A stretch of 9,264 nucleotides of DNA from JAGLSB01 sp023135955 (GTDB taxonomy: Bacteria > Bacteroidota > Bacteroidia > Bacteroidales > GCA-2748055): contig DAOVIO010000157.1 in the NCBI GenBank assembly GCA_030673645.1, positions 1 to 9,264 on the forward strand. The letters run 5' to 3'. Below the pieces are notes generated by a model. It searched no databases and had not been told where the DNA came from. It worked only from the letters and a program-made list of their open reading frames with translations. The position numbers and the translations under genes are program-made. This document shows, one piece after another, positions 1 through 7,324 of the stretch. Each line of letters opens with the position of its first letter. Position 1 is the stretch's first letter.

Positions 1-2
1 TA

Positions 3-1073
3 TCTGACAGCGGCTCAGGAATTCCAGAAAAAAAACTTAAACATCTTTTCGAACGATTTTACAGGTCAGATAATAGTAAAATTCCTGGAATGGGAATTGG
101 TTTGCATATGGTATCGGAATATACAAAAATGCATGAAGGACAAATAATAGTTCACTCAAAAATTGAACAGGGTTCTACTTTTCAAATTTTACTGCCTTAT
201 AATCATGACAAGAGAATTATCAAGGATACTGGTTTAGATGAATCATATCAATCTGAATTGAAAATCACAAATATTGCTGAAAGAACTGATGATGAGGAAA
301 TTGCCGATAAGCATACTGCCTGCGTACTTTTCGTGGAAGATAATGCTGAACTTCGTGCTTACATTAAAAAAGTATTAAGCCCAGGATATAAAGTTATTAC
401 AGCAAAAAACGGACAACAAGGCTTTGAGATGGCGGTTGAATTAAATCCAGATATTATCATTTCAGACATTATGATGCCACTAATGGATGGCTTTCAGATG
501 TGTCATCAAATAAAACAAGAGATTAAAACAAGTCATATTCCTGTTATATTACTTACATCATTAACAGAAACAGATAAACAAATTGAGGGGTTGAAAACCG
601 GAGCTGATGGGTATGTATCAAAACCATTTAATGAAGAACTACTAATAGCTCAAATTGAAAACCTATTACTCTCCAAACAAAGGTTGCGTAGCTATTTTAT
701 TGAATCAAAATCTAAATGGTCGAAAGAAATTATTAAACATAGTAATGACCGAGACCTTGTGGAAAAAGCTATCAGCATAGTTGAAGACAATCTTTTAAAC
801 TATTCATTCAGTATAGATTTATTTGCTAAAGAACTTAACTTAAGTAGAAGTAGTCTCCATCGCAAACTCAAGGCGCTAACAAACCAAACTGCATCCGAAT
901 TTATTACCTATATTCGCCTATCCAAAGCTCTTAAAATGTTTAAATCTGGTTATTCAAACATTGAAGAAGTTGGGTTTAGCGTTGGATTTAACTCTCACTC
1001 CTATTTTACACGTTGTTTCAAAAAGCAGTTTGGAGAATCTCCAAAACAATATATCCAAAACATGGGACTCTAA
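3..1073 (+). CDS. Hybrid two-component system protein, 3' part (kinase ATPase end, receiver, AraC-type HTH)
   Basis: The reading frame is open from base 3, so the ATG at 90 is internal and the gene begins left of the window; 356 residues are visible. Before that ATG lie the end of the kinase HATPase domain: the G1 box DSGSGIP, the F box LFERFYR, then the G2 box GMGIGL across base 90. Numbering from the visible start, a receiver domain spans about 105-225: acidic residues in FVEDN, phospho-acceptor aspartate in SDIMMP (codon 465-467), the threonine in LLTS and the lysine in SKPF. A linker and an AraC/XylS domain with two helix-turn-helices occupy about 250-356, the second ending in the typical GFNSHSYFTRCFKKQFGESP. 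Kinase, receiver and AraC output in one chain is the HTCS design of Bacteroidota, normally an inner-membrane sensor with a periplasmic input domain that binds DNA directly. Its ligand cannot be told because the sensor part is missing. The family call is secure; the target genes are unknown. Confidence 0.94.
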   Translation, partial: SDSGSGIPEKKLKHLFERFYRSDNSKIPGMGIGLHMVSEYTKMHEGQIIVHSKIEQGSTFQILLPYNHDKRIIKDTGLDESYQSELKITNIAERTDDEEIADKHTACVLFVEDNAELRAYIKKVLSPGYKVITAKNGQQGFEMAVELNPDIIISDIMMPLMDGFQMCHQIKQEIKTSHIPVILLTSLTETDKQIEGLKTGADGYVSKPFNEELLIAQIENLLLSKQRLRSYFIESKSKWSKEIIKHSNDRDLVEKAISIVEDNLLNYSFSIDLFAKELNLSRSSLHRKLKALTNQTASEFITYIRLSKALKMFKSGYSNIEEVGFSVGFNSHSYFTRCFKKQFGESPKQYIQNMGL

Positions 1074-1196
1074 TTTACTTTGTTCAGTTTCTTTTAAAAA
1101 GGCAGGTAATTTATATCAAAAAAATAGTATGCTAATCGAATTTTAATTGTTGATATTCAGTAATCTATGGCCAATAATTGCATGAACTATGATCAA

Positions 1197-1211
1197 AAAG
1201 ATCAAATCTTT
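1197..1211 (+). terminator. Weak stem-loop after the regulator gene
   Basis: AAAGAT, a CAA loop and ATCTTT form a 6-bp AT-only stem 124 bases after the regulator's stop codon. It has no GC core and no clear T-run behind it. It is the only hairpin I see between the regulator and the cytochrome gene, so it is recorded as a weak terminator candidate only. Confidence 0.15.
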
Positions 1212-1283
1212 CTAAAATGCGACATAACCCCATAAATTATTTACAAACATTTTTGTTAAAAATTATCTAAACTATTTATTAAG

Positions 1284-1291
1284 TATCTTTG
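1284..1291 (+). promoter_or_regulatory. Candidate -7 element upstream of the heptaheme cytochrome gene
   Basis: TATCTTTG matches the Bacteroidota sigma-ABfr -7 consensus TAnnTTTG exactly. It would place the transcript start near 1298 and give a leader of about 40 bases before the ATG at 1339. No TTTG -33 element is found at the usual 17-23 base spacing; the nearest, 1252-1255, is 28 bases away. The surrounding DNA is very AT-rich, so a chance match is possible. If real, the cytochrome is transcribed separately from the regulator, in line with the 265-base gap between them. Confidence 0.38.
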
Positions 1292-1338
1292 ATTGAATAA
1301 TATATTTTACATTGTGTCATCAATAAAAACTATATTTT

Positions 1339-2838
1339 ATGAAATTCCCAGCTTCTTATTATAATCCAATTTCCCTAATCGGTAGTATTATTGCAGGAGT
1401 AAACATTGTAATTATCCTGTTTTTTCTAATCGCAATGATGTTTTTTAATGTCGGAGGATCTTATATTGGGCTTTATATTTATATGATCTTACCGATTTTC
1501 CTGATATCTGGACTAATAATGATTCCCATTGGAATGATTAGGAGAACAAGAAGACTTAAACGTATTGGAGAAGATGGTGTAAAAAAGGGGTTGAAAATTG
1601 ACCTTGATGATAAGAAGCAAAGAAATGCAATGGCTGTTTTTGTTTTAGGTTCATTCGTTTTTTTGTTATTAACAGCGGTAGGTAGCTATGAAGCATTTCA
1701 TTTTACTGAATCTAATGAATTTTGCGGATTACTTTGTCATACTGTGATGGAGCCTGAATATGAAGCTTATGAAGGCTCTTCTCATGCAAGAGTTAAGTGT
1801 GTTGAATGCCATGTTGGTGCAGGAGCAGACTGGTATGTAAAAAGTAAACTTTCAGGAATGTACCAGGTTTATTCAGTATTATTCAAGAAATTCCCTAAAC
1901 CCATACCCACTCCAATTGAAAACCTGAGACCTGCCCAGGAAACATGCGAGAAATGCCATTGGCCAGAGAAGTTTTATTCGTATCGTATTCAAAATGAAAA
2001 GCATTATCTGGCTGATTCTGCTAATACTGAATGGAATATTCAGCTTAAGATGAAAACAGGATCAGAACATATTGCAATGGGATTGGTAGATGGAATTCAC
2101 TGGCATATAAATAAAGATGTAAAGATTGAATATATAGCTTCTTCAAGTGAGAGAGAATTCGTACCGTGGGTCAGATATATCAATCTTGCTACCGGTGATT
2201 CAGTAGTTTATCAGGATATTTACGATACTATGGATCCAACCTTATTAGATTCGCTCGAAGTAAGGGAAATGGATTGTATCGACTGCCATAACAGGCCTTC
2301 ACATGATTATTTACCACCTCAAGAATTTACAGATCTGCTAATCGCCTCCGGACAGATTCCTGTTGAGTTACCAGAAGTAAAAACTCTTGCAATGGAAGTT
2401 TTTAACAATACTTATGCTGACCGAGACACTGCCCGACAAGTAATTGAAAAGAGAACTTTGGAATTTTACAGTTCCAACTATCCGCAAATAATGGAAGAAA
2501 ATCGAAAGCTGGTTGATAAAGCCATTGAAGGCTTTATGTACGGATTCTCAAAAAATATTTTCCCTGAAATGAAGGCTTCCTGGGATGTTTATCCTAATCA
2601 TATTGGGCATATAGAATATAACGGATGTTTCAGGTGTCATAATGGTAATCATATGAATTCTGATAACCAGGTTATATCAAGAGATTGTAATTTGTGTCAC
2701 ACAATTCTGGCACAAGGAACAAAGGAGAATTATAAGTCAACAAGCATCAACGAATCACTTGAATTTATTCACCCGGTGGATATTGATGAATCGTGGAAGG
2801 AGTATGCCTGCTTTGAATGCCATCGGTATCTATATTAG
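1339..2838 (+). CDS. NapC/NirT-class inner-membrane heptaheme cytochrome c (ImcH-like quinol dehydrogenase)
   Basis: 499 residues. Three hydrophobic segments lie at about 12-35, 43-66 and 98-117. The basic run RRTRRLKR after the second fixes that loop in the cytoplasm, so everything after residue 117 is periplasmic. Seven heme c motifs follow: C129-GLL-CH134 (CX3CH), CVECH 154-158, CEKCH 203-207, CIDCH 313-317, CFRCH 430-434, CNLCH 450-454 and CFECH 491-495. Met137, just after the first motif, sits where NapC/NrfH proteins supply a methionine heme ligand. The N-terminal heme region (CHTVMEPE, then SHARVKCVECHVG and YVKSKLSG) is typical of NapC/NirT quinol oxidases. NrfH and NapC have four hemes and one membrane helix; seven hemes with three helices instead recall ImcH of Geobacter, which passes quinol electrons to periplasmic carriers. 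That role is inferred from architecture. The gene ends 10 bases before the convergent OB-fold lipoprotein gene, and ccsBA, which would mature it, lies 1.2 kb downstream. The start is well placed before the first helix. Confidence 0.88.
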   Translation: MKFPASYYNPISLIGSIIAGVNIVIILFFLIAMMFFNVGGSYIGLYIYMILPIFLISGLIMIPIGMIRRTRRLKRIGEDGVKKGLKIDLDDKKQRNAMAVFVLGSFVFLLLTAVGSYEAFHFTESNEFCGLLCHTVMEPEYEAYEGSSHARVKCVECHVGAGADWYVKSKLSGMYQVYSVLFKKFPKPIPTPIENLRPAQETCEKCHWPEKFYSYRIQNEKHYLADSANTEWNIQLKMKTGSEHIAMGLVDGIHWHINKDVKIEYIASSSEREFVPWVRYINLATGDSVVYQDIYDTMDPTLLDSLEVREMDCIDCHNRPSHDYLPPQEFTDLLIASGQIPVELPEVKTLAMEVFNNTYADRDTARQVIEKRTLEFYSSNYPQIMEENRKLVDKAIEGFMYGFSKNIFPEMKASWDVYPNHIGHIEYNGCFRCHNGNHMNSDNQVISRDCNLCHTILAQGTKENYKSTSINESLEFIHPVDIDESWKEYACFECHRYLY

Positions 2839-2848
2839 ATTTAATCTA

Positions 2849-3547
2849 TCATTTTACGATTTTTCCTTCCTCCATAATAACATCATAAAAATACCCATAA
2901 CCGAAATCTTTTTCCAAAGTTATAAGGCCTTCAAAAGTAACAATATCACCTACTTGCACGAATAGGTTGGAGGTAACGGTTAAGTCAAACAGGCCCTCAA
3001 AATCTGTTCCGTCTTGTAAATGAATCCAATTTTTTTCCATTATTTCCGGATTGAATTTTACAACCGTGCCTCGAATTTTTACTCTTTTGCCGGCATAGGA
3101 ATTTTTCTGTGAATACAAATCAGCAATACTTATCCCTCCTTCAGCAGCAGACACTGACATTTCATTCTTTTCAGCAGAAACGGATCCAGTATGATTTAAT
3201 TCAGTACTATTGGTATCTGCCATTCCTGTTGGAGGTGATGAAAAGAGATCATCAACAAAAATTATCTTATCAAAAATTCTGTCTAATTCCTGACTTTTAA
3301 AGTTTGACATAACCAAGCCATCCTGGTAATAATAGATTGAACCTGTTTCCACATTCATTCTTGTAATTGCTAACCACATATCCTGATTATCTTGTTTGGT
3401 AAGTAAATATGTATACTGACTTGTTTGCAAAACTTCCTCAACAATTACTTTTTGAACACCGCTTTGATCATCTGTATTTGAAGAATCTGAATTATTGCAT
3501 GCCTGACTAAATATGAGAATAATGATTACTAAGGCTAATTGTTTCAT
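2849..3547 (-). CDS. Predicted lipoprotein with two OB-fold-like domains
   Basis: 232 residues. The N-terminus is a lysine followed by a hydrophobic stretch ending in IFSQAC, so Cys17 is the likely lipidated residue; serine at -3 makes this a weak lipobox, but a Ser/Asn/Asp-rich linker follows, as in lipoproteins. A first small domain (about 31-100) contains YTYLLTK, MWLAITRM, a glycine turn and IFDKIIFVDDLF. After a Ser/Thr-rich linker (about 101-137), a second domain (138-232) reads as a tRNA_anti-like OB fold: GKRVKIRGTVVKFNPEIM, KNWIHLQDGT, VGDIVTFEGLI and a GYGYFYDVIMEEG end. I recognise this two-domain type from proteins near multiheme cytochrome genes in anaerobes, some labelled NrfJ-related; that link is from memory. 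Despite the OB fold, export makes DNA or tRNA binding unlikely; ligand and role are unknown. The gene is convergent with the heptaheme cytochrome, with 10 bases between stops. No TAnnTTTG element was found before its start. Confidence 0.82.
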   Translation of the reverse strand: MKQLALVIIILIFSQACNNSDSSNTDDQSGVQKVIVEEVLQTSQYTYLLTKQDNQDMWLAITRMNVETGSIYYYQDGLVMSNFKSQELDRIFDKIIFVDDLFSSPPTGMADTNSTELNHTGSVSAEKNEMSVSAAEGGISIADLYSQKNSYAGKRVKIRGTVVKFNPEIMEKNWIHLQDGTDFEGLFDLTVTSNLFVQVGDIVTFEGLITLEKDFGYGYFYDVIMEEGKIVK

Positions 3548-3786
3548 TTTATTTGTTTTAATATTGTTTAATACCTAATAGTACTTTATCAACTAAGTAA
3601 TTCTATCAAAAAAGAACTGCTATAAAATTAATAATTTTGCTCAAATTATTATCAAATTGCTTTGAAATGTCATAGATCGATCATGATTTCTTTGCTAAAA
3701 TTAATTTCTTCACAAAGGATAATAGAAAGCCCCGCATAAGATTATCGCAGAATGTTAAATTATTGTTAATGTGGGAATGGAAATTA

Positions 3787-3861
3787 GTTGCTGGTTGCTG
3801 GAGACTAGTTGTTGGTTACTGGGCTGCTGCCCTGAGCCTGTCGAAGGGTGCTGGTTGCAGG
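3787..3861. repeat. CTGGTTG-type short repeat tract
   Basis: Imperfect copies of a (C/T)TGGTT(G/A)C unit run in series: GTTGCTGGTTGCTGG, then GTTGTTGGTTACTGG, then GTGCTGGTTGCAGG after the inverted repeat at 3830-3848. A partly complementary stretch, GCAACAACCA, follows at 3871-3880 and could fold back on the tract. The tract's G/T-rich composition is unlike the AT-rich flanks. I recall similar GGTTGCTGGTTGCTGG tracts as intergenic repeats in other Bacteroidota; the function is unknown. Confidence 0.6.
3830..3848. repeat. REP-like element CCCTGAGCCTGTCGAAGGG
   Basis: A 19-base element with CCCT/AGGG ends and a GC-rich core sits inside the repeat tract. Its complement CCCTTCGACAGGCTCAGGG resembles a short dispersed intergenic repeat that I recall from many bacterial genomes. 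Only the four outer base pairs are perfect, so it would make a poor terminator hairpin. It is best read as a dispersed repeat rather than a regulatory site of its own. Confidence 0.5.
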
Positions 3862-3986
3862 AAAGGCTAAGCAACAACCATCTCTGCCAAAACCAGGTAA
3901 ATGGTACTTATTTCAGCCTCAAATAATATGCAACTGAACTTCATTGAAAGCCCCGTAGTAATTAATATCAGTATGCTGAATAAAAA

Positions 3987-3994
3987 TATATTTG
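3987..3994 (+). promoter_or_regulatory. Candidate -7 element upstream of ccsBA
   Basis: TATATTTG matches the Bacteroidota TAnnTTTG -7 consensus exactly, 86 bases before the ccsBA start codon, giving a leader of about 80 bases. No TTTG -33 partner is seen at normal spacing. The AT-rich setting makes a chance match quite possible. Confidence 0.33.
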
Positions 3995-4080
3995 TATCTT
4001 CAGCCATTAAAAAAATTCCTAATCCTATCAATAAAACCGATATCTACACAAACAGTTTCCATCAGATAAAATAATCATAA

Positions 4081-7000
4081 ATGAAAAAAGTACTGAATAT
4101 ATTATTTTCTACAAAGTCAACTGTGATCTTTCTAATAATTTTTGCAATTGGCATGGCCGTAGCTACATTCATTGAAGAAAAGTTTGATACTGCCAGAGCT
4201 AAAGAGATGGTTTATAATGCAAAATGGTTTGAATTCGTCCTTCTAATGCTGGCTCTGAATTTTATTGGTAATATAAAAAGATATAATCTTTTTCGACTTC
4301 AGAAAGCTGGTTCTCTGACATTCCATTTAGCCTTTATCCTCTTGATTATTGGTGCGGGCATTACCCGATATATTGGTTCTGAAGGTAGTATGCATATACG
4401 TGAAGGGCATTCATCGAATATCATTTTCGATTCAGAGCCGAATCTCCACGTGAAAATTGGTAATACTGGTGAAGACCAGACTAGCGACAATCAATTCCAC
4501 TATAAAATGTCAAACAGAAATAAATTAAAGGAACATTTAAATAGTGATGCAGGTCCTGTTCAGTTAGAGCTTAAACAATATGTTAGGAATGCTGAGGAGA
4601 TAATTGAGGAAAACCTTGAGGGTGGAAATAATATTATTGAGCTGTCGGTAATGATGGGACGACAAAGGGAGGTACTTTATATTAGCAAAGGCGAGAGAAA
4701 GCATATTGGAAATAAAATAATCGTATATGGTGAAAAAACTGAAAACGATGACTTTGGTATTTCTGACAATAATGGATTACTGAGTCTCATTTCAAGCCAC
4801 GATATCTCAAAGAAAGATATGCATAATGATATGTCTGAAATTCTGCCCAATGGATTACCTGTTGTGCTTGAAAATAATTACATCTATCAATCTCACGATT
4901 TTATGTTCATCTTAACAAATCTGTATGTTAATGCAAAAAAGAAGTGGGTTAGCAGTGATGTTAATAAACAAGCGCCTGATCTATTGATTCTGGATGTAAC
5001 AATTAATGATGTAAATTATGAAGCCCAGGTATTTGGCGGCCCAGGTTATAGACCAGTATATCAGGACTTTAATTTTGGAGGAACCCCATTTGCTTTTGCT
5101 TATGGAAATAAGCTTGTTGAACTTGGTTTTTCACTATTTCTGGAAGATTTTATACTTGAAAGATATCCGGGTTCACATAGCCCATCATCTTTTGAGAGTC
5201 ATGTAATAATTGATGACCCCAGGGTTAATCTACGCAGTAACTACAAAATATTTATGAATAATGTGCTCGATTATGATGGATACAGATTCTTTCAATCATC
5301 CTACGATCCTGACGAAAAAGGCACAATTTTATCGGTGAATCATGACCGGCTGGGAACATTTGTCACTTATCTGGGCTACTTTTTGCTAGGTCTGGGATTC
5401 ATTCTTACACCTTTTAGTAATAGATCAAGAATTCAATCTCTAATGAAAAATATTCGTGAATTAAGAAATAAAAGAAAAGCTCTTCTGTTATTAGTCATGT
5501 TTTATGGAGTAAATAGTTTAGGATTTTCTCAAACTCACGAACATAAAACGTTACAGGAGGAGCATGCAGAGAAATTTGGACACCTAATTACCATATCTTA
5601 TGAAGGAAGATTCTCACCTATTCACACATTAGCGAATGATGTAATGCATAAAATATCTCGAAAGGATGAATTCGATATTGAAGGAAAAGGAAAAATGAAT
5701 GCAAGACAGGTTTTTCTCGATATGGTTGTTGATTCGAGATACTGGCAACAACAGAAAATTATTTATGTGCGTGAGAAATCTGTAAGAGATGTCCTTGGTA
5801 TCGAAGGAAAACATGCTGCCTATATGGATTTCTTCAAACAGCAATCAAATTATAAACTAAGGGAATTTGTCGATAACGCTTTCAGAAAAGAACCTTCAAC
5901 ATTGACAAAATTTGATAAGGAAATAATTAAAGTAGATGAGAGGGTTAATATATGCTATATGGTATATAATGGAAGCATGATGAAGATTTTTCCTGAACAG
6001 GGTTCTGATAACGATAAATGGCTGAGTTGGACCGATTCCCTGGCATTTAAACCATTAACAGGAGCTATCCAGGGTATTAACGAAGACCTTCAATTAGGTC
6101 AGTTAAGCTATTATTCACTATTTCAAAAGTATTTAATTGAATTGCGAAAATCAACTAATACTGGTGACTACCAGAGGTCGGATCAAATACTCAGTTATAT
6201 TGCTAATATTCAACGGCAACTTGCTCCGAAAGAACATCTTCCGTCTGTGTCGAAAATAAACACGGAAATACATTATAACGAGGCAAATATCTTTATACAA
6301 CTGAAAAAAATCTATGGATTACTCAGTGTCGTATTAATTTTTCTTGCATTTGTTGATAACTTATGGTCGGGCAGATCCAAATTTATCCGATTTCCAATGA
6401 ATGCATTTATCGCATTGTTAGGTCTGGCTTTCCTGTATCATACATACGGAATGGGACTAAGATGGTATTTAACAGGACACGCTCCATGGAGTAATGGATA
6501 CGAAGCACTTATTCTTATTTCCTGGGCGGGACTTTTTGCCGGATTCTGTTTTATACGGTCTTCGAAACTTTCCCTTGCTGCTACTGCCCTATTTGCGTTT
6601 TTGGCACTGATGACCGCCAGTCACAGCAATTATGATCCGCAATTAACCAATTTGCAACCTGTGCTGAAATCCTATTGGCTAATTTTTCATGTTGCTACCA
6701 TTACTATTAGCTATGGATTTTTTGGTCTGGCATTTATGCTTGGAATCCTCAATATGCTTCTGAACTTGTTCCAAACCAATAGAAATTCTAAACGTATCAG
6801 GCTTATTATTGAGGAGCTAAGCTCTATTAATGAATTGAATCTTATTATAGGCATAATTTTAGCGACTGCCGGTACTTTTCTGGGTGGTATCTGGGCAAAC
6901 GAATCGTGGGGCAGATATTGGGGATGGGATGCCAAAGAAACCTGGTCCCTGATAATAATAATTACTTATACAATTATTTTGCATTTCAGACTTATCCCTT

Positions 7001-7218
7001 CATTAAAAAATTCATTTATTATTAATGCGGGTGCAATAATTGGATTTGGAAGTGTACTTATGACTTTTATAGGAGTAAATTATTACTTTTCGAAAGGACT
7101 GCATAGTTATGCTTCCGGCGATACTCCTATATTTCCACTCTGGGCCTGGGCACTTATCTTATCGTTGATTCTGCTCATTGTTTCGGCATGGATTAAAAAT
7201 AAGAGATTTGAGTATTGA
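4081..7218 (+). CDS. ccsBA: Fused ResB-CcsA cytochrome c synthetase (System II)
   Basis: 1045 residues. System II CcsBA carries heme across the inner membrane and attaches it to CXXCH cysteines of exported apocytochromes. The ResB (CcsB) half has membrane helices at about 13-30, 48-65, 78-97 and 425-443 around a large periplasmic domain. The CcsA half has helices from about 744 to 1038, the GHAPWSNGYEAL signature (799-810) and the WWD motif W943-GRYWGWDAKET-W955. All four heme-handling histidines seem present: His82 in helix 3 and His968 after the WWD (membrane pair), His870 and His1008 (external pair), matching His77, His858, His761 and His897 of Helicobacter hepaticus CcsBA. Between the halves, residues 467-484 look like a signal-peptide helix ending in FSQ, followed by about 255 periplasmic residues starting near YEGRFSPIHTLA. 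It is longer than the roughly 936-residue Helicobacter protein. The start is typical for ResB. It lies in the same region as the heptaheme cytochrome, an obvious client. Confidence 0.95.
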   Translation: MKKVLNILFSTKSTVIFLIIFAIGMAVATFIEEKFDTARAKEMVYNAKWFEFVLLMLALNFIGNIKRYNLFRLQKAGSLTFHLAFILLIIGAGITRYIGSEGSMHIREGHSSNIIFDSEPNLHVKIGNTGEDQTSDNQFHYKMSNRNKLKEHLNSDAGPVQLELKQYVRNAEEIIEENLEGGNNIIELSVMMGRQREVLYISKGERKHIGNKIIVYGEKTENDDFGISDNNGLLSLISSHDISKKDMHNDMSEILPNGLPVVLENNYIYQSHDFMFILTNLYVNAKKKWVSSDVNKQAPDLLILDVTINDVNYEAQVFGGPGYRPVYQDFNFGGTPFAFAYGNKLVELGFSLFLEDFILERYPGSHSPSSFESHVIIDDPRVNLRSNYKIFMNNVLDYDGYRFFQSSYDPDEKGTILSVNHDRLGTFVTYLGYFLLGLGFILTPFSNRSRIQSLMKNIRELRNKRKALLLLVMFYGVNSLGFSQTHEHKTLQEEHAEKFGHLITISYEGRFSPIHTLANDVMHKISRKDEFDIEGKGKMNARQVFLDMVVDSRYWQQQKIIYVREKSVRDVLGIEGKHAAYMDFFKQQSNYKLREFVDNAFRKEPSTLTKFDKEIIKVDERVNICYMVYNGSMMKIFPEQGSDNDKWLSWTDSLAFKPLTGAIQGINEDLQLGQLSYYSLFQKYLIELRKSTNTGDYQRSDQILSYIANIQRQLAPKEHLPSVSKINTEIHYNEANIFIQLKKIYGLLSVVLIFLAFVDNLWSGRSKFIRFPMNAFIALLGLAFLYHTYGMGLRWYLTGHAPWSNGYEALILISWAGLFAGFCFIRSSKLSLAATALFAFLALMTASHSNYDPQLTNLQPVLKSYWLIFHVATITISYGFFGLAFMLGILNMLLNLFQTNRNSKRIRLIIEELSSINELNLIIGIILATAGTFLGGIWANESWGRYWGWDAKETWSLIIIITYTIILHFRLIPSLKNSFIINAGAIIGFGSVLMTFIGVNYYFSKGLHSYASGDTPIFPLWAWALILSLILLIVSAWIKNKRFEY

Positions 7219-7234
7219 GTCTCGTAAATCAAAT

Positions 7235-7250
7235 AGCTCGCAGCAGAGCT
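7235..7250. repeat. Stem-loop 1 after ccsBA
   Basis: AGCTC, a six-base loop GCAGCA and GAGCT form a 5-bp stem 16 bases after the ccsBA stop. It is not followed by a T-run. It is the first of three stem-loops in series here. Confidence 0.4.
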
Positions 7251-7276
7251 GTAGGGAATATTACTCAATTCAATTA

Positions 7277-7304
7277 GATCCCGATCTGCTTCGCAATCGG
7301 GATC
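7277..7304 (+). terminator. Strong stem-loop after ccsBA (GATCCCGAT/ATCGGGATC)
   Basis: GATCCCGAT pairs perfectly with ATCGGGATC over 9 bp. Inside, TGC-TTC-GCA adds three more pairs past a single bulged C, giving a 12-bp stem, by far the most stable hairpin near the end of ccsBA. It begins 58 bases after the stop codon. No U-tract follows directly, so it may end transcription weakly, protect the 3' end, or simply be a dispersed inverted repeat; I recall CCCGAT...ATCGGG hairpins as common intergenic repeats in Bacteroidota. Confidence 0.55.
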
Positions 7305-7306
7305 AG

Positions 7307-7324
7307 TACTGAATCGGTTCAGTA
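7307..7324 (+). terminator. Stem-loop 3 after ccsBA (TACTGAA-TCGG-TTCAGTA)
   Basis: A perfect 7-bp stem with a tetraloop starts two bases after the strong hairpin. The stem is AT-rich and is followed by TATATTCG rather than a run of T. Together with the previous stem it could form a tandem 3'-end structure for ccsBA. Confidence 0.4.

Larger units (their letters stand above)
3548..4080. other. Non-coding gap between the divergent lipoprotein and ccsBA genes
   Basis: These 533 bases hold no convincing reading frame. The lipoprotein gene leaves to the left and ccsBA to the right, so promoters for both should lie here. The two ends are AT-rich. The middle holds a G/T-rich repeat tract with an imperfect inverted repeat, bracketed by two copies of GAAAGCCCCG at 3725-3734 and 3946-3955. 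A candidate -7 element for ccsBA lies at 3987-3994. Confidence 0.7.

Noticed and set aside
961..1146. 61-codon frame overlapping the end of the regulator gene
   Set aside because: It lies in another frame of the well-supported AraC domain and has no features of its own.
2837..2849. Palindrome TAGATT-T-AATCTA between the convergent cytochrome and lipoprotein genes as a bidirectional terminator
   Set aside because: Its arms are separated by a single base, so it cannot form a 6-bp hairpin. The realistic stem is four AT-rich pairs, too weak to call.
3109..3300. Plus-strand frame rich in Gln and Tyr inside the lipoprotein gene
   Set aside because: It is the complement of the Ser/Thr-rich linker of the lipoprotein, and its composition is an artefact of that.
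3787..3861. CRISPR-like array in the CTGGTTG tract
   Set aside because: The units are about 7-15 bases, imperfect and adjacent, without spacers of regular length. No cas gene is present.
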